Counted from the stretch's first letter, positions 1 to 6,850 are shown. The stretch: 6,850 nucleotides of DNA from an uncultured Roseburia sp. (GCA_900753715.1 CAAEAE010000026.1:1-6850), one strand, 5' to 3'. Notes: generated by a model from the sequence alone, not told the origin. Program-made: numbers and translations.

Positions 1-1292
1 AACCGTCGGTTCTTATGAATCCGATTCTTTTAAAACCAACGAATGACATTGGTTCACAGGTGATTGTGAACGGAGAAGTGCTTGGAAATATGCCGGCAAA
101 GGAGTATTTTGCATACAAGAAAAAGCTGATTCCGGATATTCTTGATGCTTATCATAAATTGGAGGAGCGGGCGGATATCATCGTGATAGAGGGAGCCGGA
201 AGTCCGGCGGAAATCAATCTGAAAGCGGATGATATTGTCAATATGGGACTGGCAGAGCTTGTGGATGCGCCGGTGCTTCTCGTCGGAGACATCGACCGGG
301 GCGGTGTGTTTGCACAGCTTATCGGAACGATTCTGCTTCTCGAGGAAAATGAAAAGGCACGCATTAAGGGAACGATTATCAATAAATTCCGGGGAGATAA
401 GACAATTCTTGACCCGGGCATTAAGATGCTCGAGGAAAAAAGCGGTATTCCGGTGACGGGGGTCGTGCCTTATATGCAGTTATCTCTTGAGGATGAGGAC
501 AGCCTGACGGAGCGCTTCGGACAGCGGACAGAGGGGCTGATACATATCGCCGTCATACGGTTTCCGAGAATTGCCAATTTCAGTGATTTTTCGGTGCTCG
601 AGCAGATTCCAGGGGTGTCACTTTATTATGTGGATTCCGTGGCAAAGCTCGGAGAGCCGGATATGATTCTTCTGCCCGGCAGCAAGAACACGATGGGCGA
701 TTTAAAATGGATGCGCCAGAACGGGCTTGAGGCGGCGATTAAAAAACAGGCAGGAAGCGCTGTCATCTTTGGTATCTGTGGAGGGTATCAGATGCTTGGG
801 GAATTGCTGATGGACCCGCTTGGAATCGAGGAGGGCGGCAGCATCAGAGGCATGGAGCTTCTGCCGGTGTGCACCGAGTTAAAGCCGGAAAAGGTGAGAA
901 GACAGGTGGAAGGAACGATAGCTTCGGTCAAGGGAGTTTTGGCACCGCTTGCAGGAAAAAGTATCAAAGGCTATGAAATCCATATGGGAGATACAGAAGT
1001 GTTGAATCCGGAGAGCTTTTGCAGACTTGCAGCCGGAAATGGAACGCGGGCGGACGGTGCCTGCGAGGGCAATGTGTACGGGACTTATGTGCATGGGGTA
1101 TTTGATGAGAAGGGCATTGCAAATGCGCTCGCAAATGCACTTGCGGCACGCAAGGGAGTGTCCCTTTCGGGTGCGGAGGCATTTGATTATGCGGCGTTTA
1201 AAGAGACGCAGTATGACAAGCTTGCGGCTACGCTGCGGGAGTACCTGGATATGGAACAGATTTATGAGATAATGGGGATTTCGCGATGTTAA
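1..1292 (+). CDS. cbiP: Cobyric acid synthase CbiP (CobQ family), 5' partial
   Basis: This enzyme amidates four side chains (b, d, e, g) of adenosylcobyrinic acid a,c-diamide, using glutamine and ATP, to give adenosylcobyric acid in the cytoplasm. The reading frame is open to the left edge (first full codon at base 3, reading P-S-V-L), so the ATG at 15 is an internal Met inside the family motif MNPILLKP. Family members are about 490-510 residues; 429 are visible, so roughly the first 70-85, with the ATP-binding P-loop, are missing. Counting from the Met at 15: [10 protein letters not shown] 60-69, [10 protein letters not shown] 92-101 and NKFRGD 123-128 belong to the synthetase domain. [11 protein letters not shown] 220-230 opens the glutamine amidotransferase domain, with nucleophile Cys255 in [20 protein letters not shown] 319-327 and catalytic His360 in [10 protein letters not shown]. 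The last seven bases overlap cobT. No frameshift or missing catalytic residue is seen. Confidence 0.97.
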   Translation, partial: PSVLMNPILLKPTNDIGSQVIVNGEVLGNMPAKEYFAYKKKLIPDILDAYHKLEERADIIVIEGAGSPAEINLKADDIVNMGLAELVDAPVLLVGDIDRGGVFAQLIGTILLLEENEKARIKGTIINKFRGDKTILDPGIKMLEEKSGIPVTGVVPYMQLSLEDEDSLTERFGQRTEGLIHIAVIRFPRIANFSDFSVLEQIPGVSLYYVDSVAKLGEPDMILLPGSKNTMGDLKWMRQNGLEAAIKKQAGSAVIFGICGGYQMLGELLMDPLGIEEGGSIRGMELLPVCTELKPEKVRRQVEGTIASVKGVLAPLAGKSIKGYEIHMGDTEVLNPESFCRLAAGNGTRADGACEGNVYGTYVHGVFDEKGIANALANALAARKGVSLSGAEAFDYAAFKETQYDKLAATLREYLDMEQIYEIMGISRC

Positions 1293-2362
1293 AGAGAATT
1301 GATATATTAAATCTACCTATAACAAATATAAATTATGCCGCAAAAAAGGCGACAAAAGAACGTTGGGATAGTGTGGCAAAACCGTTAGACGGAATGGGTG
1401 ATTTTGAGGAATTATTTGCACAGATTGGCGGAATACGCGGTACGGCAGATTTTACATTTGAGAAGCGCGCTGTGATTGTGATGTGTGCGGACAACGGCAT
1501 CGTGGAAGAACACGTAAGCCAGACGGGGCAGGAGGTCACTGCCATCGTCGCCGAAAATATGGGAAAGGGCATCACCTCTGTGTGCAGGATGGCGGAGGTT
1601 GCCGGACGGATGTACCCGACGAAGGTGATTCCGGTTGATATCGGTGTGAACTGCACCAGGGAAATTCCGGGTGTGCTACAGCGGAAGGTTGCATACGGAA
1701 CAAAGAATTTCTTAAAGGCTCCGGCGATGACGGAGGAGGAGACGCTTCGTGCCATTGAAATCGGAATGGAACTAGTGCGGCAGTGTAAGGAGGAAGGCTA
1801 TGAGATTCTTGCTACCGGAGAGATGGGAATCGGCAATACGACCACGAGCAGTGCAATGGCTGCAGCACTTTTACAGTGCAGCGCAAAGGACGTAACGGGA
1901 AAGGGAGCCGGACTTAGTAAGCAGGGAATTGACCACAAAGCACAGGTAATTAAAACAGCATTAAACAAATATAATCTCTATCAGGCAGATGCCTTTACCA
2001 TTTTACAGACGGTGGGAGGACTTGATATTGCAGGACTTGTTGGCGTGTTCCTCGGAGGAGCCGTATATGGAATCCCGGTTATTATCGACGGTGTTATCAG
2101 CGGCGTTGCGGCGCTTACGGCGGAGTGCCTTGTGCCTGGGGCAAAGGATTTTGCAGTCGCATCACATAAGGGAAAGGAGCCGGCTCTCTCTAAGATTCTG
2201 GCAGTGCTTGGCAAAAAGCCTCTTTTAGACGCGAATCTTGCGCTCGGAGAGGGAACGGGAGCTGTGATGCTGTTTCCGCTTCTTGATATGGCGATGGCGT
2301 TATATCAAGAACGGACGACATTTGCAGATATCGCTGTGGAGCAGTATGAGAGATTTACATAG
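1286..2362 (+). CDS. cobT: Nicotinate-nucleotide--dimethylbenzimidazole phosphoribosyltransferase
   Basis: CobT transfers phosphoribose from nicotinate mononucleotide to a lower-ligand base, classically 5,6-dimethylbenzimidazole, giving alpha-ribazole 5'-phosphate and nicotinate for nucleotide loop assembly. The protein is 358 residues, the usual length. Landmarks: [10 protein letters not shown] 32-41 (the family's KP-x-G-x-LG region, here with MGDF), [20 protein letters not shown] 67-86, [13 protein letters not shown] 178-190 (phosphoribosyl/phosphate binding), SHKGKEPA 293-300 and GEGTGA 321-326. Glu322 matches the catalytic glutamate (Glu317 in Salmonella). Residues 69-71 are DNG where Salmonella has DHG. 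The ATG overlaps the cbiP stop as ATGTTAA, with a modest GGGGA at 1274-1278 seven bases upstream, so translational coupling is likely. Which base it activates cannot be read from the window, as no bluB or bza genes are present. Confidence 0.97.
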   Translation: MLKRIDILNLPITNINYAAKKATKERWDSVAKPLDGMGDFEELFAQIGGIRGTADFTFEKRAVIVMCADNGIVEEHVSQTGQEVTAIVAENMGKGITSVCRMAEVAGRMYPTKVIPVDIGVNCTREIPGVLQRKVAYGTKNFLKAPAMTEEETLRAIEIGMELVRQCKEEGYEILATGEMGIGNTTTSSAMAAALLQCSAKDVTGKGAGLSKQGIDHKAQVIKTALNKYNLYQADAFTILQTVGGLDIAGLVGVFLGGAVYGIPVIIDGVISGVAALTAECLVPGAKDFAVASHKGKEPALSKILAVLGKKPLLDANLALGEGTGAVMLFPLLDMAMALYQERTTFADIAVEQYERFT

Positions 2363-2380
2363 AAAAAGAGGAAGAAAAGG

Positions 2381-2926
2381 ATGGTCTATACGGTAATCGG
2401 AGGCAGCGGAAGTGGAAAGTCGGCATATGCAGAACAGCTTGTATGCAAAATCGCAGGGCAGAAGAGCCGCTATTATCTCGCCACGATGCAGGTTTACGGA
2501 GAGGAAGGAAAAGCGCGTGTGGCGCGCCACAGGAAGGCACGGGAAGGAAAAGGATTTCTTACGGTTGAGCAGACAACGGACGTTGCAGAGGTTTTGACAG
2601 AGGGAACCGACGGAACATTGTTACTCGAATGTATGTCAAACCTTGTGGCAAATGAGATGTTTGACGGGGAACAGCAGAAAAGCAGGGCGGAAGTCGTGGC
2701 AAAGCTATGCCGGGATATCGAAGAGCTTGCGTCAAAGGTAGAAAATCTTGTGATTGTGACCAACAATGTGTTTGAAGACGGTATCTGTTACGATGCGGGA
2801 ACGATGGAATACATAAGGGCACTTGCGGACATCAATGGCTGGCTTTTAACTCGGTCAGATGTCATGACAGAGATTGTGTATACCATTCCGGTTGCGCTGA
2901 AAGGAGAACCGATATGTCTGTATTAA
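2381..2926 (+). CDS. cobU: Adenosylcobinamide kinase / adenosylcobinamide-phosphate guanylyltransferase, variant CobU
   Basis: CobU phosphorylates adenosylcobinamide and then transfers GMP to it, giving adenosylcobinamide-GDP for CobS. The 181-residue length is normal for the family. Walker A is intact as GGSGSGKS at 7-14. ATMQ 34-37 and RVARH 46-50 align with the classical ATSQ and RI-x-x-H elements; His50 is the likely counterpart of the guanylylated histidine (His46 in Salmonella). LLECMSNLVANEMF 81-94 fits the family's LL[DE]C...N element. The next block departs from the classical form: TNNVFEDGICYD 127-138 replaces TNEVGxGIVP, losing that Glu and the GxGIVP turn. The end, IPVALKG 169-175, still resembles the family's IP/LP..LKG. 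I read it as a clostridial CobU variant; keeping both activities is inferred. GAGG at 2368-2371 lies nine bases before the ATG. The gene begins 18 bases after cobT, the largest gap between neighbours here, and overlaps cobS by 13 bases. Confidence 0.88.
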   Translation: MVYTVIGGSGSGKSAYAEQLVCKIAGQKSRYYLATMQVYGEEGKARVARHRKAREGKGFLTVEQTTDVAEVLTEGTDGTLLLECMSNLVANEMFDGEQQKSRAEVVAKLCRDIEELASKVENLVIVTNNVFEDGICYDAGTMEYIRALADINGWLLTRSDVMTEIVYTIPVALKGEPICLY

Positions 2927-3681
2927 AATCATTTGTGATTGCATTTGCTATGTATTCAAGGATTCCTGTGCCGCAGTTTGAGTGGAAGGAGCGTGATATG
3001 CGTTACGTCATCTGCTTTTTCCCATTTGTGGGAGTGGTTATCGGGGCAGTGACAATGCTGTGGGCGTATGTCTGCGCACATTTTTCCGTTGGAAAACCTG
3101 CATTTACACTTGTGGGGTGTGCGATGCCACTGCTGATTTCCGGCGGAATTCATGTGGACGGATTTATGGATACGATGGATGCATTTCATTCCTATAGAGA
3201 GCGGGAAGAAAAGCTTCAGATTTTAAAGGATGCCCATATTGGTGCGTTTTCGGTCATCTGCCTTGTGACCTATGGGCTGTTGTTTGTGGGGGCGTATTCC
3301 GAGCTGACCGTTAGAAAACAGATATTTTTGCTGGCATGCGGCTATTATCTGGCGCGTATTTTAAGTGGACTTGGCGTTGTGACCCTGCGCTGTGCAAAAA
3401 AAGATGGACTTTTATACCTGTTTGCAAACCGGGCGCATAAGATTGCCGTACAGACGGCACTTGCTGTACAGCTCATTGTATGCGGCGCCATGATGATTCT
3501 GTTTGGCGGATGGATGGGGGCGGCAGCACTTCTTGGTGCCGTGCTTACCTTTTTCTATTACCGTCACGTTGCATACCGGGAGCTTGGTGGAATCACGGGA
3601 GATACGGCAGGGTATTTCCTGACGCTCTGCGAGGGCGTGATGGTAGCGCTTTTGGCAGTCTGTGGATGGATTGGAGTGTGA
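2914..3681 (+). CDS. cobS: Adenosylcobinamide-GDP ribazoletransferase (cobalamin synthase)
   Basis: CobS is a multi-pass membrane enzyme that joins adenosylcobinamide-GDP with alpha-ribazole (or its 5'-phosphate), releasing GMP and completing the nucleotide loop. At 255 residues it has the family's usual length. The hallmark GGIHVDGFMDTMDAF at 77-91 carries the Asp residues thought to bind metal and substrate, followed by LQILKDAHIGAFSV 101-114. A second conserved stretch, GGITGDTAGY, lies at 225-234. Hydrophobic segments fit membrane helices near 31-54, 62-76, 110-129, 134-157, 180-197, 200-217 and 236-254. The N-terminal FxMYSRIPVP (11-20) is also typical. The ATG is preceded by a strong AAGGAG at 2901-2906, seven bases upstream and inside cobU, and the gene overlaps the cobU end by 13 bases. 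Identification is secure. Confidence 0.97.
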   Translation: MSVLKSFVIAFAMYSRIPVPQFEWKERDMRYVICFFPFVGVVIGAVTMLWAYVCAHFSVGKPAFTLVGCAMPLLISGGIHVDGFMDTMDAFHSYREREEKLQILKDAHIGAFSVICLVTYGLLFVGAYSELTVRKQIFLLACGYYLARILSGLGVVTLRCAKKDGLLYLFANRAHKIAVQTALAVQLIVCGAMMILFGGWMGAAALLGAVLTFFYYRHVAYRELGGITGDTAGYFLTLCEGVMVALLAVCGWIGV

Positions 3682-3684
3682 GAG

Positions 3685-4068
3685 ATGGAACTTTATATTG
3701 GAGGTGTCGGACAGGGCAAAATAAGCTATGTCAGACAGAAGTATGGATTCTTGGAAGAAGAAATCTGGGATGGAAGAAAAGAGAATGAGATGCCGCCTGA
3801 GGGGAAACGTGTCATAGCACATCTGGAAGCCTGGTTCCGGGAACAGATGAAACAGGAAGATAAAGAACCTGAGAAAATCATATATAAATGGATGAAATTA
3901 TACCCGGATTTAATTTTTGTATGTGACGAAGTTGGCAATGGAATCGTGCCGCTCGACCCGTTTGAGCGCGAGTACCGGGACAGGCTTGGAAGACTTTTAT
4001 GTGAAATTGCAGGGGAGTCAGTACATATGGAACGGGTTATCTGCGGCATCGGACAAAGGATAAAGTAG
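3685..4068 (+). CDS. Short CobU-like protein (second cobinamide kinase/guanylyltransferase-family member)
   Basis: This 127-residue protein resembles the two ends of classical CobU. The N-terminus, YIGGVGQGKISY 4-15, is a Walker A-like loop, but the position after Lys12 is Ile13 instead of Ser/Thr, so normal Mg-nucleotide coordination is doubtful. Near the C-terminus, DEVGNGIVP 81-89, FEREYRDRLGR 93-103 and GIGQRIK 121-127 match CobU's NEVGxGIVP, following helix and C-terminal end. The middle (about 21-75) is short and charged. It contains RVIAH at 42-46, but the following LEAWFR suggests a helix and not the guanylylated-histidine segment. It starts three bases after cobS, with GGAG at 3673-3676, and its TAG stop abuts the next ATG. 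Its place between cobS and the phosphatase points to a role in nucleotide loop assembly. It could be a partner or regulator of the longer CobU, supply one of the two CobU activities, or act on another substrate; the sequence does not decide. Automated annotation would probably call it CobU. Confidence 0.75.
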   Translation: MELYIGGVGQGKISYVRQKYGFLEEEIWDGRKENEMPPEGKRVIAHLEAWFREQMKQEDKEPEKIIYKWMKLYPDLIFVCDEVGNGIVPLDPFEREYRDRLGRLLCEIAGESVHMERVICGIGQRIK

Positions 4069-4686
4069 ATGAAAAATAATATAATCAGGATTAAATTAGT
4101 ACTGATTCGTCACGGAATCACAGCGGGAAATAAAGAACGCCGCTATATTGGAACGACAGACGAGCCGCTGACCGAAGAAGGAAAAACACTTCTTTACGAG
4201 GCGAAAGAAGCCGGGCGGTACAGAGAAGCTGCCATTGTTTTTTCAAGTCCGATGAAGCGCTGTATCCAGACGGCTGAGATTTTATATCCCGGACAGAGCA
4301 TCTTTCCGGTGGAGGAATGGCGGGAGATGGATTTTGGCGAATTTGAGGGAAAAAATTATGCCGATTTAAACGGCAGGGCAGATTATCAGGCATGGATTGA
4401 CAGCAACGGGACACTTCCGTTTCCGGGCGGAGAAAGCCGGAAGGAATTCTGCACACGCAGTATGTCGGGGCTTTCGAAGGTGCTAGATACTTTAGCGGAG
4501 CAGACCGGTGGCGAAAAGGAGCCGCTTACAGCTGCCTGCATTGTGCACGGCGGAACGATTATGGCACTGTTATCTTTCCTTGGAATAGGTGGATACTTTG
4601 ATTTTCAGTGTGCAAACGGAGAGGGCTATGAAGTAGAACTGTATGATAAAACATCCGGGAAAATAACAGGAGAAATAAAATGTTAA
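4069..4686 (+). CDS. cobC: Histidine phosphatase, probable alpha-ribazole phosphatase (CobC)
   Basis: This is a 205-residue member of the histidine phosphatase (phosphoglycerate mutase-like) superfamily. In this operon it most likely dephosphorylates alpha-ribazole 5'-phosphate or adenosylcobalamin 5'-phosphate, the last step of nucleotide loop assembly. The phosphoacceptor motif is LIRHGIT 12-18, with His15 as nucleophile. Other landmarks are SSPMKRCIQTAE 59-70 (second phosphate-binding Arg), EMDFGEFEG 86-94 (general acid region, Glu86), FPGGES 118-123 and VHGGTI 159-164 with the second catalytic His160. The EMDFGEFEG and FPGGES motifs are typical of the CobC branch. The ATG directly follows the preceding TAG, with AAAGGA at 4055-4060 eight bases upstream. 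The last seven bases overlap cbiB. Superfamily membership is certain; the exact substrate rests on context. Confidence 0.92.
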   Translation: MKNNIIRIKLVLIRHGITAGNKERRYIGTTDEPLTEEGKTLLYEAKEAGRYREAAIVFSSPMKRCIQTAEILYPGQSIFPVEEWREMDFGEFEGKNYADLNGRADYQAWIDSNGTLPFPGGESRKEFCTRSMSGLSKVLDTLAEQTGGEKEPLTAACIVHGGTIMALLSFLGIGGYFDFQCANGEGYEVELYDKTSGKITGEIKC

Positions 4687-5660
4687 ATCATATCATAACT
4701 TTTGTATGTGGATTTGTACTAGACCGGCTTTTCGGAGATCCCTACTGGCTGCCGCATCCCATCCGCCTGATGGGACGCTTAATCGGGTTTTTGGATCAAA
4801 AGCTGCTTGGAACGGAATTAAAAGAACCGCGCGACGGGAAGGCGGAGCGAAGAAAAGGTGTTTTGCTGGTGGTGCTGGTGTTAACTGCAACGGTACTTCT
4901 TGCAACAGCGGTATTACTTCTTGCATACCGGATTCATCCGGTGGCAGGGCTTGTGGTAGAAAGTGTGATGTGCTATCAGATTCTTGCGGCAAAGTGCTTA
5001 AAGGTTGAGAGCATGAAGGTATTTCGCAAGCTGTCCGAACAGGATTTGCCGGGGGCGCGGTATGCGGTTTCCATGATTGTGGGAAGGGATACGGACATAC
5101 TCGATGAAACGGGAGTTGCGAAGGCTGCGGTGGAGACGGTAGCGGAAAATGCGTCAGATGGTGTGATTGCACCGATGCTTTTTCTGGCAATCGGAGGACC
5201 GGTTTTAGGATTTTTCTATAAGGCAGTCAATACGATGGATTCGATGGTTGGCTATAAAAATGACCGGTATTTTCATTTTGGACGGGCGGCTGCAAAGTTA
5301 GACGACGTTTTGAATTTTCTTCCGTCAAGAATCTGCGCACTGTTGTTTGTTGCAGTGAGCTTTTTATCAGGAAAAGAATACGATGCGGGCAGAGCATACC
5401 GTATTTTCAAAAGAGACCGTTTTCAGCATGCAAGCCCCAATTCCGCACAGACAGAGGCGGCATGCGCCGGAGCACTTGGAATCAGGCTTGCCGGGGATGC
5501 CAGCTATTTTGGCAAAATTGTCAAAAAGCCTTATATCGGCGATGCATTGCGGCAGGTTGAGTATGAGGATATCAGACGCGCAAACCATCTGATGTATGGA
5601 AGTGCATATCTATGCGAAATCATTTGTCTCATTGTGATGACAGTCATTTATTATGTGTAG
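4680..5660 (+). CDS. cbiB: Adenosylcobinamide-phosphate synthase CbiB (CobD of the aerobic pathway)
   Basis: CbiB is an integral membrane enzyme that attaches (R)-1-amino-2-propanol phosphate to adenosylcobyric acid, forming adenosylcobinamide phosphate. The 326-residue length matches the family. Conserved stretches include LDRLFGDPYWLPHPIRLMGR 14-33, VGRDT 134-138, ETVAENASDGVIAP 152-165, NTMDSMVGYK 184-193, FGRAAAKLDDVLNFLPSR 200-217 and SPNSAQTEAACAGAL 252-266. Membrane segments are likely at about 60-84, 88-103, 161-181, 216-230 and 308-325, with a weaker one at the N-terminus. The start overlaps the phosphatase stop as ATGTTAA, and a good AGGAG at 4668-4672 lies seven bases upstream. The next gene, cobD, makes its aminopropanol phosphate substrate, so the two form a functional pair. 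To avoid confusion, the name CobD in the Pseudomonas system means this protein, not the decarboxylase downstream. Confidence 0.97.
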   Translation: MLNHIITFVCGFVLDRLFGDPYWLPHPIRLMGRLIGFLDQKLLGTELKEPRDGKAERRKGVLLVVLVLTATVLLATAVLLLAYRIHPVAGLVVESVMCYQILAAKCLKVESMKVFRKLSEQDLPGARYAVSMIVGRDTDILDETGVAKAAVETVAENASDGVIAPMLFLAIGGPVLGFFYKAVNTMDSMVGYKNDRYFHFGRAAAKLDDVLNFLPSRICALLFVAVSFLSGKEYDAGRAYRIFKRDRFQHASPNSAQTEAACAGALGIRLAGDASYFGKIVKKPYIGDALRQVEYEDIRRANHLMYGSAYLCEIICLIVMTVIYYV

Positions 5661-5665
5661 GAGGA
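5659..5665 (+). promoter_or_regulatory. Strong ribosome binding site that sets the GTG start of cobD
   Basis: AGGAGGA, close to the ideal anti-16S match and the strongest in the window, lies seven bases before GTG at 5673 and shares two bases with the cbiB TAG stop. No ATG in this frame lies between it and the conserved N-terminal HGG motif, so GTG is the supported start. Confidence 0.85.
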
Positions 5666-5672
5666 AGCTCGG

Positions 5673-6722
5673 GTGAAAACAGAGACCATCCATGGAGGAG
5701 ATATTTACCGGAATCAAGTGGAGCTTGATTTTTCTGTCAACCGGAATCCGTTTGGTGTTTCAAGGCGGGTAAAAGAGGCATTAGAGGATGCCATACAGGA
5801 AGTGGAGGCGTACCCGGACATTCAGTATGCGTCTTTGCGGTCGGCACTTTCGGATGCTCTTGGCGTTCCAGAGGAATGGATTGTGGCGGGAAACGGCGCA
5901 TCGGAGCTGTTTTTAGCGATTGTGCATGGACTGAAACCGGAAGAAATTTTAATACCGGTTCCTTCTTTTTATGGCTATGAATGGGCGGCGGGTGCATCTG
6001 ATGCAGTGATTACCTATTATAATATGAAAAATTTATGCCTTGGGGAAGATTTTCTTCCGGTATTGCGGGAGACAGGAGCCGGACTGCTTTTTCTGGCAAA
6101 CCCGAATAACCCGGTCGGAAATCTGCTTTTCCCCGGATTGCTAAGTGAAATACTTTCCATTTGTAAAAGCAGGGGAATCGTGTTGGTTGTGGATGAATGT
6201 TTTTTGGAATTTGTGCCGGAGAACGAAAAATATAGTTTAATTTTCTGCTTAAAACAGTATGAAAATCTGATTGTGGTGCGTGCGTTTACCAAATTATATG
6301 CAATCCCGGGCGTGCGTCTCGGCTATCTGCTCTGTGCCGGGGATGAGATACGGGGGCGGATTCAAAGACATCTTCCGGAATGGAATCTCTCGATATTTGC
6401 AGAACGTGCAGGCGTGGCGGCATTAAAAGAAACCGCATATGTGAAACGGACAGTGGACTTTTTGGAGACAGAGCGGGCATATCTGACGGAAAGGTTAAGA
6501 CACCTTGGTATTACCGTCTACGAGAGTCGGGCGGATTACCTGCTGCTGCGAACGAAACTGCCGTTATATGAGGAGCTTTTGCAGCGCGGTATTTTAATCC
6601 GGGATTGTAGAAATTACAGGGGACTTGGTGCGGGATACTACCGCGTTGCAGTGCGGCTGCGGGAGGAAAATGACCGTCTGCTGGCTGCGGTGAGCGCGTG
6701 CGTGGAAAAAGAAAAGCAGTAA
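5673..6722 (+). CDS. cobD: L-threonine-O-3-phosphate decarboxylase (PLP-dependent, CobD)
   Basis: This is a fold-type I PLP enzyme related to histidinol-phosphate aminotransferase. In the B12 pathway it decarboxylates L-threonine O-3-phosphate to (R)-1-amino-2-propanol phosphate, the substrate for CbiB. It has 349 residues, close to Salmonella CobD. The N-terminal HGG at 7-9 and [11 protein letters not shown] 18-28 fit CobD (Salmonella: HGGN, LDFSANINPLG). Further landmarks: AGNGASELF 72-80, NPNNPVG 143-149, Asp174 in VVDECFLEF (PLP pyridine contact), PLP Lys207 in [14 protein letters not shown] 205-218, and RADYLLLR 286-293. The [12 protein letters not shown] stretch (307-318) closely parallels Salmonella ILIRSCANYPGL, favouring the decarboxylase over HisC. 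Translation starts at GTG, supported by AGGAGGA seven bases upstream. It lies 12 bases after cbiB. No threonine kinase such as PduX is in the window, so its substrate must come from elsewhere. Confidence 0.93.
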   Translation: MKTETIHGGDIYRNQVELDFSVNRNPFGVSRRVKEALEDAIQEVEAYPDIQYASLRSALSDALGVPEEWIVAGNGASELFLAIVHGLKPEEILIPVPSFYGYEWAAGASDAVITYYNMKNLCLGEDFLPVLRETGAGLLFLANPNNPVGNLLFPGLLSEILSICKSRGIVLVVDECFLEFVPENEKYSLIFCLKQYENLIVVRAFTKLYAIPGVRLGYLLCAGDEIRGRIQRHLPEWNLSIFAERAGVAALKETAYVKRTVDFLETERAYLTERLRHLGITVYESRADYLLLRTKLPLYEELLQRGILIRDCRNYRGLGAGYYRVAVRLREENDRLLAAVSACVEKEKQ

Positions 6723-6727
6723 AAATT

Positions 6728-6733
6728 GGGGGA
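6728..6733 (+). promoter_or_regulatory. Ribosome binding site for cbiD
   Basis: GGGGGA sits six bases before the ATG at 6740. The in-frame ATG at 6734 immediately follows this run, too close for normal initiation, so the second ATG is the better start. Confidence 0.6.
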
Positions 6734-6739
6734 ATGGCG

Positions 6740-6850
6740 ATGCGTTATGGATTTACAACCGGAAGCTGTGCGGCTGCGGCGGCAAAGGCAGCAGCATATA
6801 TGCTTTTAACGGGAAAAGAGAAAAAAGAGATCACGATCGAAACGCCGAAA
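6740..6850 (+). CDS. cbiD: Cobalt-precorrin-5B C1-methyltransferase CbiD, 3' partial
   Basis: CbiD methylates C-1 of cobalt-precorrin-5B using S-adenosylmethionine, giving cobalt-precorrin-6A in the anaerobic corrin pathway. Only the first 37 codons are present; the frame runs open off the right edge, and a full-length protein would be roughly 360-380 residues. The visible start, [19 protein letters not shown] (residues 1-19), is the family's characteristic N-terminus ([17 protein letters not shown]). ATG 6740 is preferred over the in-frame ATG 6734, which would add only Met-Ala, because the GGGGGA at 6728-6733 is spaced correctly for 6740. It follows cobD by 17 bases and marks the change from late to early pathway genes. 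Confidence 0.92.
   Translation, partial: MRYGFTTGSCAAAAAKAAAYMLLTGKEKKEITIETPK

Noticed and set aside
15..17. ATG at 15 as the start of cbiP
   Set aside because: The frame is open upstream to base 3 with residues fitting the family, the Met belongs to MNPILLKP in mid-domain, and the essential N-terminal nucleotide-binding region would be missing.
195..208. Inverted repeat GCCGGA-AG-TCCGGC
   Set aside because: The two-base loop is too tight for a good hairpin, no T-run follows, and it encodes the conserved GAGSPAE motif of CbiP.
1333..1755. 140-codon open frame on the minus strand opposite cobT
   Set aside because: It is the antisense of conserved cobT codons, with no family resemblance that I recognise.
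2594..2622. TTGACA resembling a -35 box inside cobU
   Set aside because: At 17-base spacing the -10 position reads ATTGTT, a poor match, and the next gene is tightly coupled to cobU. Probably chance.
3412..3822. 136-codon minus-strand open frame spanning the cobS / short cobU-like junction
   Set aside because: Both plus-strand genes show clear family motifs here; the antisense product has none and would need its own promoter, which I do not see.
4693..5190. 165-codon open frame on the minus strand opposite cbiB
   Set aside because: It lies wholly inside a confidently identified gene, is rich in Pro, Ser and Gln with no recognisable domain, and looks like a codon-bias shadow.
6723..6739. Possible terminator or promoter between cobD and cbiD
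   Set aside because: Only 17 bases, with no inverted repeat or T-run; the content is a ribosome binding site.

Overview
The window is a dense, single-strand block of cobalamin (vitamin B12) biosynthesis genes, all on the + strand. It contains nine genes: cbiP (5' end cut off), cobT, a cobU-type gene, cobS, a short second cobU-like gene, a cobC-type phosphatase, cbiB, cobD and the first 37 codons of cbiD. Gaps between genes are 0 to 18 bases and three junctions overlap, so this looks like the interior of one long operon. I see no promoter, riboswitch, terminator, RNA gene, mobile element or CRISPR array. A B12 riboswitch, if the operon has one, would lie upstream of base 1.

Organism: cbiP, cbiB and cbiD belong to the anaerobic (early cobalt insertion) route. 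Ribosome binding sites are purine-rich, base composition is moderate, and several protein signatures (ADNG in CobT, NNVFEDG in CobU, a separate ~127-residue CobU-like protein) recall anaerobic Clostridia, probably Lachnospiraceae. That assignment is inference from memory of these families, not a database match.

Layout: bases 1-1292 finish the corrin ring by amidation (CbiP). Bases 1286-4686 carry nucleotide loop assembly: CobT makes alpha-ribazole phosphate, the CobU-type protein activates adenosylcobinamide, CobS joins the two halves, and a histidine phosphatase removes the phosphate. A short CobU-like protein of uncertain role sits between CobS and the phosphatase. Bases 4680-6722 encode the aminopropanol arm: CobD makes aminopropanol phosphate and CbiB attaches it to cobyric acid. 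From base 6740 the operon turns to early corrin methylation (CbiD), so gene order does not follow pathway order.

The most notable feature is the pair of CobU-family proteins. The longer one keeps the Walker A motif and the conserved histidine region but has a changed central C-terminal signature. The shorter one keeps that signature (DEVGNGIVP) and the family's C-terminal end but has a weakened Walker A motif. Otherwise this is a well-understood pathway, and I found no evidence of an entirely new system.
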